Positions 24,328-37,400 of a DNA stretch of 64,000 nt are shown here, piece by piece (positions within the stretch are counted from its first letter, which is position 1; every line of letters starts with the position of its first letter). The notes under the pieces are model-generated. The model made no database searches. It was given only the letters and a program-made list of their open reading frames with translations, and was not told the DNA's origin. Position numbers and translations under genes: made by a program. This DNA comes from Siphonodentalium dalli. Its lineage: Eukaryota > Mollusca > Scaphopoda > Gadilida > Siphonodentaliidae. The DNA is taken from NCBI GenBank assembly GCA_032622095.1, contig CP136063.1, positions 218,999,982 through 219,063,981 of the forward strand. The letters are read 5' to 3'.

Positions 24328-24727
24328 TTAACCCTTTACCCAACAAACCGGCCAAAACCGGCCAAATAAAGCTTCAACAGCCTAAAATATCTTCGGTCTG
24401 TCTCAATAGAACCATACAAATATGGATATCATTGGAACCGGCTCCTTGACCACATTGTGATAGTTACAGTTATGCCCTGTGCCAATGCATTCTCTTATAT
24501 ATGCGAGTCGACCATAGGTCGCCTCGCATATATAAGAGAATGCATTGGCCTAAAAAAAATCTTTTTTTAACACTTTTTACCATTTTTTCTTACATTCTTT
24601 AACAATTTTATAATTTTTAATGTGTTAAGCCAATGCATTCTCTTATATATGCGAGGCGACCTATGGTCGACTCGCATATATAAGAGAATGCATTGGCACA
24701 GGGCCGTTCTGTTGGGTAAAGGGTTAA
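24328..24727. mobile_element. 400-bp TTAA MITE (piggyBac-like ends), copy 1
   Basis: TTAACCCTTTACCCAACA at the left and TGTTGGGTAAAGGGTTAA at the right are terminal inverted repeats including the TTAA target duplication. CCCTTT-type termini next to TTAA are characteristic of piggyBac-related elements. Inside are two long hairpins with GCATTCTCTTATATATGCGA arms. The homologous site upstream of gene 2 (47107-47110) is empty and reads CGCTTTTTAATTTTTCCC, showing a clean single-TTAA target. Confidence 0.88.
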
Positions 24728-25796
24728 TTTTTCCCGGTATCGTAATAGATCGATAAATATACATGAACTAACTTTGTCACATAAAGACGCATTTGAGTAA
24801 TCAAAAATATAACTTTGAACGCGATATTATGTCCCCAAAAAAATATACCGTATGGAACAGAACAGAGCGGTCAGTGTCAGTCGATTCCTGGTTTGATAGA
24901 AATAAAGAGCGTTTGTTTCACTCAAGTGCGAAACATTGAAAACAGCAGGATAGTGGGTGTGGCAATGACAAATATTGTTCAGAGCATATGAGTTTTGTGA
25001 TACCCATACTATATGAGCAGGGGGGTGCTCGTATCCCGGTCCCAAAGTAGAGGCACCCCTGTCTTGGACTCCGGTAGTGGAAACTTCACCAATGGTGTCC
25101 AGAGCAGTCTACCTTGCGACAGTTTACAAATATCAGGATAAGAGTAACAAAAGCATAGAATATAACAGTCTAGACTACCGAATAAACAAGGTGTCATAAC
25201 TCATGTGCACAATTGTCGGGCGGATTCCAAATTCGAACTTGACCCGTACCATAGACCAGTAAATTTCCAGACCAAATTCCAGTCAATTCAGTTTGGACCC
25301 ACCAAGGTCCTCATATGGAGACGAAACATGGGAGGAAATCCCAACGAAAAGGTGACCATAATAATAGTGGAAGCTGGCCGGCTGTCCCCGAGTACGGACC
25401 CGACCTGCACTCTGTTAATATACCCAAATATTAAATTACATTTTATCCAGTTGATACTATCTAAAGTTATCATCCATAAACCAAAAGCCAGTGGGTTGAC
25501 GGACAGACCGACAGACGGTCGGACAGATCAATGACATAATGCGTACGTTTTATTAGAAAACTGGGGTATAACCTATGATTCCATATTGATTCCATATTTT
25601 AAATTTAAACCTATATGTATCACATCCATTGGTATTAAAATAATACACATCCATGTATCTGTATGCGTGTTAGGGCGGGCTGCAGTTCCAGATAATAATA
25701 GTAACAATCATGCTTAACACATACTTTGCAATGTAAACGGCGAAATAAACGCTCTTTGTGTAAATGTGTTTGATTATTGAGCTAATTTTCAGACAG
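24728..25796. other. Spacer between genes 1 and 2
   Basis: 24728-25010 matches 47111-47335 upstream of gene 2. After that the sequence is unique. The 109-codon plus-strand frame at 25205-25534 and its minus-strand counterpart have no recognisable domain and are not supported as genes. Confidence 0.55.
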
Positions 25797-27277
25797 CAAG
25801 GTGGCTAAAGATAGGAAAACTTGGGAACTTCAGAAGAGGTAATAACCCCAATCAAAACTTCTCGGATTATTTGCTACGGAAATCACCAAGGTTTGCCGAT
25901 TGGTAATAACCCGTGGCGAGACGTCTGGGAGGAAGTGCCGAAATATCTCTCACATCATGCACTTAATTGTGCCGGTCGTACCACATCCACTTCCAGACGA
26001 AAGAAAAAACATTGTGGGAAAGGGACGAGGCGAGAGGGGTGACATTTTCTCCTTATACTTTCAAAGGTTGTATACTGTTCGTGAGGAGTCTATAGTATAT
26101 ATGAACATGCAATTTGGAAATTTCAAGAAAATATACTATAACTTGCTGAAATCATGGGAATATTTGTCTTAATTTAAATGTATTTATTTACAATACTACA
26201 ACATCAAATATGTTACTTAAGTCTATTGTTTCGATTATGGGTAATGGTTTGGAACAGCCATTATACCAATCGAATTAGTACGGTTGACTTGTCTAACAGT
26301 TGGAATTCTTAGAGATGATTTACTCGAAAAAATGAAACCCTGCCTGTATGAACAGAGATCTCCCGTTTAACAAAGAACAAACATGAAATATACTATTTTC
26401 AATTTTTGGTGAAAACATTCATGAAAGTCATTGAATTAATAATTTTATTCGTAATGATTCATATTTGAACATTCACTTTTAATACATTATTTTTTCAAAA
26501 TATATTGGAACAAATTCAATGGCTATTATAACCAGGAATGTGGCATAAATATGAACATAACACAACCATCCTGTGTACCAGTTAAGGCACCACATGCGTA
26601 CCAGTTAAACCTATACTTAGTAATGTTTCACTAATTTACATACACTTTTCACACATTTTCGGAAGTAGTATCCATAACGTCAACATATCAAGTGATATTA
26701 TAGAGAATAATTGCATCGAAATATGTCATTTCGGCTGGAAAATAATATAACAATGTGTCATTTTGTGCTATAAAATCTGCGTAGCAAACTTTTTGTTTAA
26801 TCCGGCATATCGGTTAAATTTGGCATATGAATCCGGAGTACCAGTTAACAGAGCGTTGTGGACACCACGTACCGCCCGAATCTCGCGTATTGATGCTGAT
26901 GCTAAAATAACTTAAAGGCCCACTTAATTTTCGAACCCCCAGATCACATTATATACAATATGCCACATTGTATACAATTTGAAGGAGGAAGCTCCAAAAC
27001 ATTGTATTTTGAACTTACTCGATGTAATAAACTGTAAACACGTCCGATCTGTGCTAAAGTTTCTTCACAAAGTCTATTATTTTCAATGGAGGGGAATAAC
27101 ACTATATATTTAGATTATAGAGTTATTCCCCTTCCATTGAAAATAAACTACATTTTGAATTTGTTGCATTCTGGGGGCCACAACGGAGGAAATTATTTTA
27201 TGATTTCAGCTATTTTCTATTACTCTCTGTGCACCTTCTGAGACACAGACGTTCCAAATGTTGATAAATTATAGTAT

Positions 27278-27283
27278 TTTAAT
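27278..27283 (-). terminator. Candidate polyadenylation signal ATTAAA of gene 2
   Basis: ATTAAA on the minus strand, about 240 nt after the TGA stop of exon 16, is present at the same place in gene 3 (58173-58178). It is the nearest common variant signal I could find and has no independent support. Confidence 0.3.
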
Positions 27284-27524
27284 CATATTTTATGGAAGGC
27301 ACTATAAAACAAATAATCGGGGACTCGAAAATTAAGTGGTCCTTTAAGGATCATTTACTCTCGCAATGTGATGTCCTCGTAAAACGTAAAACTTTTGGCA
27401 TTCGTGTAGCCAAGATAATGTTGCTGTCTTTGGACAAACATCCTGCAATTTTCCTTGGCGGAGATTCCATTTCGATGTCCATCGGTTGGCATTCCATATT
27501 TGTCTGTCGTCTCAGCAACATTTC

Positions 27525-27631
27525 TCAGATTCCTGAACATGTGCTACAGCAAACGAATCTGTATCTACTTTTACAAAACCAGATAGCATGTCGTCGACAA
27601 AACCCGGAGTCAAAGTTATCACCATAGCAAC
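27525..27631 (-). CDS. Gene 2 exon 16 (third six-Cys module and true stop)
   Basis: Acceptor TCTATTTTCAG is followed by GT, which completes the Gly codon left by exon 15. It then encodes CYGDNFDSGFC, RRHAIWFC, KSRYRFVCC, STCSGI and a TGA stop. The cysteine pattern C-x9-C-x7-C-x7-CC-x2-C matches the modules encoded in exon 15 and resembles the PLAC domain. Phase match, module match and conservation in gene 3 (58420-58526) make this the real C-terminus. The plus-strand frame over this region (27292-27627) is its shadow. Confidence 0.82.
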
Positions 27632-28404
27632 CTGAAAATAGACACGACAACGTGATAAACCAGAGTATAGCACTTGATAAACAAGTAGGCACTGTATATA
27701 AATCTAAATTTTTAAATATATTAAAAGAGACATAAAGCACTCGTAGTGGGTAAATGTTAAAAGAAATTAATAAATAGAGGATCTAAAACGAGTCCCCAGT
27801 ATTTAGCGGAATTTACAAAACGAGTTCATTAAATTAGGTCTGGATCGAGCCTTTGGTAAAAACTGGTAAACTTGGGACGAGTTGGAGATTCTATTTATTA
27901 CATGATCCAAAACAACGACAAAACATTCCTAAATCAACATAAATGGGACGCGAAACTAACATCGGCTTCTATAAAGTATGGCGTAACTATGCGGTGCTTA
28001 CCCACGTACATAAATAGTCTCACAGAAATAATGACTCTTTGGCATATTTAATGGCGTATATTTAATGACATAGTATTTTGAGACGTGGCATACGGAATGT
28101 ACACAGACGACAACCCGGCAGTCAAAGTTTCACCTGGCACTATTTCCTGTTATTAAACGAACGTTTAATATCACAATTTATAGAATGGGTTTATTGAATG
28201 GAATAAGGGTAGTATCATGTAATAATGTAACATACTAACCTCCACTACATGTACCACAGCAGTCACTAGACGTTCCCGAACACACTGTCTCATAACCGTC
28301 CCTGAATAAACGTCTCCCACACGACGTCGAGGTATCTACACATGAGCTAGCTGGTCCTCTTGTGGGAGTTTGGGAAAGGTTCTCTTCTGTGGTTGTTGTC
28401 GGTG

Positions 28405-28436
<32 letters not shown>

Positions 28437-31400
28437 GGTGGTGGTGGTGGTGGTGGTTGTGTTGTTGTTGTTGTTGTTGTTGTTGGCGTCGTCGTTGTTG
28501 TTGTTGGTGGTGGTGGTTGTGTTAGTGTTGGTGATGTCGTTCTCCTTTGTGTTGTTGGTGTTGATGTTGTTGTTGTTGTTGTTGTTGTTGTTGATGGTCT
28601 ATTCGGGTTACACGCCGCACAACATCGTTTTCGGTAGAAACTATAACGGCACCTGGTCGTACTCCGTCCTACCTCCTCGCATGTTGGTCCGTTACTGAAC
28701 ACTTGACCGACCTGGTCACCATATGGGCAGCTCTCTGAAAATAAGATGGATCCACTATAAATATACATGTATAACAATATACCGAGCTGGTCACCAAATG
28801 GGCTTTCTGAAAATATCATGGACCCATTATAAATACGTGTATAGCAATATACCGAGCTGATGACGGACTCATTGTCAATCCTGTACGATGCAAAATATCT
28901 CGTCCACATAGTATATACTTTGTTCTGTATACGCAAAAGCAAGCGCACATCACATAATTCCATTATTGTACTCATTCTTTAATGTCACTTCTGAGAGTTT
29001 ATGTTACCATTTCATGTACCGTATAAGATTAATTTACTGTATAAGTTAATGTTCACACTTAACACAGAAAGAACACATACAACTGATTGGTTCACATTCA
29101 TTGTTTCGGGATAACAATCGAAGATTCAAATTCTACCCTGGAAAGATTTAAACGACCCGGTGGTGTATCCATACGCTATTTATATTCCCGGCTAGATTAT
29201 TCGGTTTCAATATGTATCCAATGTAAGTCGCTAATATAACAATATATTAATCGGATAAGGTCCAAGCATAAAACATGTGTGTATTATAACATTTATGATG
29301 ATATTACATATCTATCCATGCCCGCCTCCGGTTTCCATGGTCTTACATCAAATAAACTTCTGCAAATGCATTTTAGTATGATATTGTGCGTATTATATGC
29401 AGAATGAGGTCCCCAGAGGGTGAATTTAGTGACGCTATCCCACACAGCGGGTTTGAATCACAGACTCATATTCTGGGAAGCATCTGTAGTCTCAAATTAA
29501 CCTTGTTTTTAGTTACCATTCCCCTTCTGTTCAGTTTATATATTGTCTAATTTGCAGAAGGTAAAATGAATAATCGAGGTGACAAATGTGTGAACATCAC
29601 CAACTTCAACTGCATGGGGAAATTAAAAATGATCCTAGGTCTCCCATAACAGTTGATGGTGAATTTGGTTATGCTAGCCCACTATGAAAACGAAGCGGCG
29701 TTGTTGTAATACGGTAGTTAAATTCCCGAGCAAATGATTCGATTTCCAAAATGATGATTCAATGAAATTCGTTGATATAACAAGCAAGCAAACAAGCATT
29801 ATGATGTCGTACTGTAAATTGTAGTGAATTATAAAAAGGCCCAGTTAAATTCCATTGAAACGTTAGTGGAGTGTTTCAGTTGCTAACCATTATTTTAATA
29901 AATAATCATTGGCGAGTGTTTCCCTTATGGAATATTCAGATAATAAATAGGCCATTTGTTGAACAACTGAACATTACCATAGGTCGTCTCGCATATATAA
30001 GAGAATGCATTTGCTTAACAAATTAAAAATTAAAAAATTGTTAAAGAATGTAAGAAAAAATGGTAAAAAGTGGTAAAAAAAGATTTTGTTTAGGCCAATG
30101 AATTCTCTTATATATGCGAGGCGACCTATGGTCGACTCGCATATATAAGAGAATGCATTGGCTCAGGGCATAACTTTAACTATCACAATGTGGTCAAGGG
30201 GCCGGTTCCAATGATATCCATATTTGTATGGTTCTATTGAGACAGACCGAAGATATTTTAGGCTGTTGAAGCTTTATTTGGCCGTTTTGTTGGGTAAAGG
30301 GTTAAGTAATGGGATAAACCATTTAGTAAAGAAAGGGTCCAAATTAACCACTTACCGTCAAGTGCTGGTGCTTGGGGGTCAGACACACAGCTTCCTTCAA
30401 TACACCACTGCAATGACAAAAGAATATTAAATTGTTTATATAGTAGAGTTATCTAGAATACTGTGTGAACGAACTATCATGTTGTCGGAAAATGATTTGC
30501 CCCCCAATTAGGTTGCTGCCAAAAATCGCATATACGTCTGTGTATAACTCTGGTACTTGTAGCTCTGAAGAAATAAATCATTATTGAACAAGATTCGAAA
30601 AGGCACCACGAGAGGCTGGTATAATTCCGGTGTTTGGGTATCAGACACACAACTGCGTTCAATGCAACACTGGAATGACAAGCGTATATTAATTTGTTTA
30701 CAAATATAGTAGTGTTTTATAGAATAATGTGTGAACGAACTATCGTGTCGCCGAGAAAAACATCCCCACAATCAGGTTATTGCCCAAAATCGCACATGCA
30801 TGTAGCTCCGGTACTGTTAGCTCTGCAGAAATTATATCTTATTTTAATGGGATTTGCAAATGTGTTAGTTAGAGGCTTATCTCCATATAATGTATGCATC
30901 ACTCACTCCCTATAGTATACAATTTTGCTGCTTTCTTTTGTTTGTTCTCAAGTAGAAGTAAAATTTGCACATTTGTCCACATTCGATTTATATTTTTTTT
31001 CTTCAAAATGTTGAGTATTGTGTTTTTCGTTACGACTTTGTACATATTTACATATGGCTGACATCGAAATATTTATTCATTTCATGGAATTTAAAAACGT
31101 AAGGTGAAACTTATACTTCAGCGTTTCTTGTTAGTCTAGTCCTAAAATGGTAAAATTAAAGAGCTTAAGTCTAACTTATGTGTGAAAAATTACTGAGACA
31201 TTCCTGAATGTAAGAGGACTGTTTGGCAACTTTTGGTACAGTTTATTAACGCAATTGATCTTTATATCGTGTATTTATCGACATATAACATATTCAAGGT
31301 TATTATTCCTACTACCAAATTATGTAGGCATAATACCGCGCAGGTTCAAATAAGACTGGTCGTGAGAGAGTGGGTGGGCGCGAAGCGCCCGGGATGGTCG

Positions 31401-34400
31401 AAAAGATCGAGTGATCTTCTCCTTCACCCCAAAAGACTGACCGTTATGTATAGACATAATTTAAACCTTATTCCTACTTCCAAATTAGGTAGACATAACA
31501 ATGTAGAGGATCAAATGAGACTGATCGTTGACTTTAATACTAACCTTGTTGTTTCCACACGATGTGCCTCTAGCTGCTTCTATTCCACGACACCGACCGT
31601 TCGCTATACTGCAATACATTTTCTGGCAGAGTGCGCCGCCTGTTCCAAAACCCTGTAAACAAAATTAACGTGAGCAAAATAAAGACATGGCTAACCACAT
31701 TAAATACTGATGGAAAATCAAACTATGGAATAATTTCTACCTATTTTTTTTGTCTGAAATTTCCAACAATTAAAATTGTGTCCAAGTAGTTTACCACCCA
31801 TGTCCATGAAACTATGATTGGTTATCCCGTTCTATACTAATTACTCATTGACCAGTACTTCCTTTATTATAATAAAATTATGAACACTTCTGAACTTGTA
31901 TTCGTTTTTCGTCTCTCTGTCGGTAACTTTTATTACCTGAATTACCGGATGATTAACAGACCTATATAACTGAATGGGAGAATCAATAAAATTTAAAACA
32001 ACACTCACCGTGCAAACAGATGACGCCACGCCTATGGCTTGAGTGCACTGTTCCCTAGCATCATATAGCTGACCCGGAAGGTTAGCGATGTGACTTTCGA
32101 ATTCAGTTGGATTTCCATGTGTAGCTTCATTTCCTAGGCAATAGTATGTCGTTCTGAAATTTTAAACACATAATAAGTGATAGCACACAATACAGGGTAA
32201 ATATAAACTAAGTTACAATTGAAAGGGTGAGCACAAAATAAGCTATAATATATATTGCGTAGACCATCAGTGGTAAACACAAAATAAGTTACCATATATA
32301 TTGGCAAGACCAGAAATGGTAAAAACAAAATGAGTTACAAAATGTCATATCTATTGACTAGACCAGAAAGAGTAAACACAAAATAATTTACCATATCAAT
32401 TGACTGGACCAGAAAGAGAAAACACAAAATAAGTTACCAGATCTATAGATATGTTTTCTTTAAGTTTTTATTGATTAAAATTAAATATATGATATATACT
32501 GTTACAACATTGGCAAACAAGATGATTTTGCACACACGTTTTCGTTCACACAGGCTATCAATACATTGCACATATCCTTTCATTCATATGTTCTTTCATT
32601 CACCATGACATGTCTATAAATATACACGCTTCGCTTATGAGTCCCGCAAATATGTAAAACATATATAGATTTAGTCAAAAAGCTAATTGATCCACGAGTA
32701 GAATTCACAAGCTTTGTGCGCTAGAAAAAAATGGAAGAGGCACCCGTAGAACCAACCCCGATCACAGGTACAAAACGAGTTACCATATATAAATATATAT
32801 TCTTGGATAGTGACATGTGTACACTTAAGTTGAACTCTTCATTGAATAACATGCAAATGGCTTAACAGAGAAAGACGATTGTCAAAGTTGTAAACCACCT
32901 TGACATATTTCAATAATGATTCTGGTGTTCAGGAATATAACGCCGAAATCGTGACAATCTAGCAGGCAAATATATGTTCCAGGTTGCAATTAAGCATCAT
33001 GACGTCACGAACTGACGTCATCGATCAACTCTTAATCACGTTTATGTCGTTTGATAAGTTCGTTTTAGACATGCCATGATGAGTGAAAGAGCAGGTGAGT
33101 GAAATGATGTGTGCAAGGTATAGGCTATAGCTGTAAACCACCTTGACATATATCTCAATATGGATCCTGGTGTTCAGGAGTATAACGCGAAAATCGTGAC
33201 AACATCGCGGAAAATATTATCCAGGTTTCAATTAAGCGCCATGGCGTCACCAACTGACGTCAGTGATCAACTTTTAATCACGATTATGCCGTTTGATATA
33301 AAATAACCTTTTCAAATGTTCGTTTAGAGACACACTGCTCTTTAAAGGTGACAACCACGGACATAGTCGCTCGTGTGAATGACATTTGTGGTAAACATTA
33401 TCGCACAATCTTACGACAGCCGGCATCCATACACGGTCGGGATAGAAATACCAGTATTAAATATACTGTTCAGGCTATTAGAGCTCGTGGGATCCTATAT
33501 CGTCAGAATGTGTCGCGGCCGGGCAAGACGCTGTATTGAGATATATATTGGTCTAAACATTTTTTACAAAAATAGCAAGGCGGATGAGAAGATCTGTCGA
33601 TATTTTGGAGCACATTGGGCGCGCCCAAATCACTACTTCACAATCTGATTCACTCACCTGTTCAGCTGTCTTAACCCTTTACCCAACAAACAGGCCAAAA
33701 CCGGCCAAATAAAGCTTCAACAGCCTAAAATATCTTCGGTCTGTCTCAATAGAACCATACAAATATGGATATCATTGGAACCGGCTCCTTGACCACATTG
33801 TGATAGTTACAGTTATGCCCTGTGCCAATGCATTCTCTTATATATGCGAGTCGACCATATGTCGCCTCGCATATATAAGAGAATGCATTGGCCTAAAAAT
33901 ATTTTTTTTTTAACACTTTTTACCATTTTTTCTTACATTCTTTAACAATTTTATAATTTTTAATGTGTTAAGCCAATGCATTCTCTTATATATGCGAGGC
34001 GACCTATGGTCGACTCGCATATATAAGAGAATGCATTGGCACAGGGCCGTTCTGTTGGGTAAAGGGTTAATGCTCGCGATTCACTCACCGTTTTAGCTGT
34101 GTTAAGAAGGTTTTAATGCTCCTGATTGAACATGATGAATATCTCCAGGGATTATTGCTCGTGTTACTGTTCCTAAGATACACCCCTCCAGAGGCCGCCA
34201 TGATGAACTGGTTTCGTAACGTGCACCCGGTTTGTGAATCGTGAGGCGCGCCAATACTGAAAATAGAAACCACTCAATTACTACACATCTTGCTCAACTT
34301 TCATCAACGTATTGAGAACCCGTCTGTCAAATATAAGGCTGTCTACAATGTGTATGATATTGTAAAGGAGATATACACAATTGCTGCCACTTGGCATATA

Positions 34401-37400
34401 TATTGAATCAAAGTAGCTATACAGAAACGAAGGGAGTCTCGTTCAGTAAAAGTTGGTATCAAAGATAAGGCTGCTGCCATCCAAGAGTTGAAGATATGGA
34501 ATAGGAATCATATTCGTTTCTGTGTGTATTTCGGGAAAGAAAGGCAACTAAATTGCAATATTAAATGGTTAACCATTTCTTTAATAAATACTCACTGACC
34601 AGCAATACCAATATCTACCAGAGCGCCAAGGGAGATAAACCCTGCTTTGAGTTTAGATAAGTACAATTTAAAAAGTGTTCAGATGTACCATTTATTGAAC
34701 TTATTAGCTGAACATTCCCCACCAATTATTAGGAATTCTTCTCTAAACTTGCATTATATTCTAGTTTCGTTCAGATGTCATGTGCCCAATATACATGTTT
34801 CCTGAACACGCCTCCAAATGAATAATAGACACGTACATTATATACTAAGTCTTGCACGAGAATCAATTTAGTAAATAAAGGGTAAATTCGCCGAGATAAC
34901 GTTATGGTACTCACTTGTGGCCGAGTTCATGGGCCGCGATTCCAATTGAACCGAATCCAAAATGCTCTTCATTCACCGACACTCGCGTAGATTTACACAA
35001 ACCTCTTAAATAGGCAATGCCTGCAAAATAAATAAATAGAGGTAATTTGTTTTATACTTACTATAAATACAAGAGAACATTCAATTGGAATGTTGATTAC
35101 AATACAATAAGTATCGTGTGGAGATAACGTTATATATAATGAAACGCTCTATATGTATATGTTTCCTGTGATACTTCGTGATTTATTGTTCATTATCAGC
35201 GTAGCGTTATAACATGGAGGAGAAGTAAATTTAAATAATTTGAAAATATATTCTTAGACCATGCTGAAATTAGTAATTAAATTGTATTTCTTGACCATCC
35301 ATTTAGACTAATACTGGACCATTATAATGTATATTGGTATAACTGATGTGAGAATACATTTAGTAAGGTAAGGGTTACATTACCTGCTACTCCGGTCCGT
35401 ATCCTACTGCCGGATCCGCTGTACATATCATTCCTGTAATTGAAAATGAACGTTAGTGAGTCCAGGAAACTGTATTTATTTAATACGGTCTCATTTGCTA
35501 TCTGTTTTGGTTGAGTTCTATAGATTGGTGAAGAGTAAATTATAACGTGCGTTCCCGGCCTGTCAACGCTATGTCGCCAATATGCCAGATTCCTGGTGGG
35601 TCAAGATAACCAGCAGATAGTTCCATAGGGCAATGTAACCGATTCAAACACAAATGTTCACTTACAACCAGTTCAACACAAGAATAAGTATGCCTTTACC
35701 AAATAGAGAATACTCATTCGGCAGAAGGTTATTTTGACATTGAACACCTTTCTATTTCGTCAATTTAAAAGGGGGGGGGGACTGTACTCATATGTTTAAT
35801 TTTAAAACAAAGTTTAAAACAAATATTTTAGTCATTAATTGTGATCCGCCTAGAAAATGAGGATTTAATTTGGCCAAAGTGTTTTGTAATTTGGCCAAAA
35901 ACCATTTGGCCAAAGTTTTTTTCATTTGGCTAATAAAATTTTCATTTGGCTAAACTTTTGGCCACAAGATTTTTCGGTCCAGCGCGAACAATGCATAAGT
36001 GTAAATTACAACCAGTTCAACACAAGAATATGTATAGAGAAGACTCAATCGGCAGAAGGTTATTTTGACATTTAACACCTTTCTATTTCGTCAATTTAAA
36101 AATGGGGACTGTAGTGGAATCGCTTAACGAAAAATCGTTCACTTTTGGATAGAAGCATGAAACTTTCAGGGTTTGTTGGGTATGTTGTCCTCATCAACCT
36201 GTTAGCTGGTTCCAGGTTTCTGGTGACCCCTTGACCTTCAAATTGACCTTGACATTTCGAAAATTTGAGATTTAGGGGTATCTATTTTGTATCGAATATA
36301 ATGGCTATATAAAATGATATATAGACATTGAAGATTGTCGAAGCGATACCATGGATGTCCGCCTTTGTATCCACATTCAATTGGTCTATAATAATCCATC
36401 ATCTTTCAAATCAGTTCCTGCTTTTTGGAACTGTTTGAGAATTGCAACTTTATTTTGTATTGGTCATGTTAACTGAACAATGTAGCAATGAAACATGCCA
36501 TTCGTGGGCTCCCTGCCTAATTGGTTGGATTTAGGTACATTCCATTAATACTCACAAAAACACAGTTACACAATTCACACAGTAACGATTCGTGAACGCT
36601 TAAGAACGCTGATCGAACGCAAACAAAAAGGAGTCACTTACGCAGTGAATAGCATCACGTGATCGGTTGCCATGGTACCGAAATCTAATGTTCTGACTTG
36701 AGTTCTGAAAGCACCGAGTACGTTTGAACTAACAAGCGTTCTTCCATTTCGCTGTCTTGTTAATCCGCTATTCCAAGGCGCTGTACTCGCAGACTGAAAA
36801 ATAAGGAAGCTCAGAATATTAATTTATAATTTTTAGAAGACCTGGTGGTAATCGTAATGTAATGGGTTTACTTTACAACCCATTACTTTTTCTCAAGTGG
36901 CGAAAATTAAATTGTAATGGGTTCTTTTTTGCCTTGTAATTTAATTTATTGCATATTACTTCTCAAAATGTCATGTAATTCAATTACTTTTGCATTACTT
37001 TTTTAATTATAAGATAACATATGTCCTCAAGAGTTTATTTCTGGAATACTGGTGTTATTTTATAAGCGGAAGTTTATAACAATACAATGATCTTAAACGT
37101 GTTTGTTAAATGTGGTTTATTTCCAACATTATTAGCAGTAATTGTGAATTGTGCAAAGAATCAGTTATAACCTATAAAAGGACAAACAAATGATAAACAC
37201 ATTAAAATCTTCGGGATTTTTGGGAAGGCATGGAGAACACAAACACCGGTCTTTATTTTTTAATTTAATTTAACATAATAAATGAAAAATAATGGCAAGG
37301 GTAATGCATTACGTTTTGCAGGTAATGATAGTGGTAATTCTGGTGCAGAACATCTGGTAATAGTAATGATAATAATCTTCACAAAGTATTGGACCCATAC

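Larger units (their letters stand above)
30345..30870. repeat. About 263-bp tandem duplication containing exon 14
   Basis: The segment around exon 14 (about 30345-30607) is repeated at about 30608-30870, with shared words such as GTGTGAACGAACTATC and CAATGACAAA/GAATGACAAG. The same arrangement is present in gene 3, so it predates that duplication. Confidence 0.8.
25797..32830. repeat. Segmental duplication, copy A (3' half of gene 2)
   Basis: From AAGGTGGCTAAAGATAGGAA onward this block is nearly identical, introns included, to 56626-64000, with offsets of about 30.83 to 31.18 kb that change at indels. It holds exons 12-16 of gene 2 and the 3' flank. It is younger than the gene 1/gene 2 split, because intron identity is retained. 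The reading frames at 25821-26172 are not conserved as protein between the copies and are rejected. Confidence 0.9.

Noticed and set aside
25205-25534. 109-codon plus-strand frame in the spacer
   Set aside because: No motif, overlapping minus-strand frame, no paralogue.
27292-27627. Plus-strand 111-codon frame conserved in both copies
   Set aside because: It is antisense to exon 16. Several substitutions between copies change its residues, while the minus-strand Cys module is unchanged.
28360-28698. Val/Leu-rich and Val/Gly-rich plus-strand frames over the mucin exon (also 59255-59575)
   Set aside because: They are antisense readings of the Thr/Pro codon repeats of exon 15; the minus strand has splice borders and conserved cysteines.
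28235-28975. A single 246-residue minus-strand gene ending at 28235 (and its twin at 59130)
   Set aside because: The frame upstream of 28734 is intron with an acceptor at 28735, and the stop lies inside a splice donor; the exon belongs to a larger gene.
31233-31658. 141-codon plus-strand frame conserved at 62191-62616
   Set aside because: It is antisense to exon 13 plus intron of the duplicated block; conservation is explained by the recent duplication.
33001-33290. Functional CRE (TGACGTCA) enhancer in intron 11
   Set aside because: The palindrome occurs in both halves of a plain tandem duplication; nothing else supports regulation.
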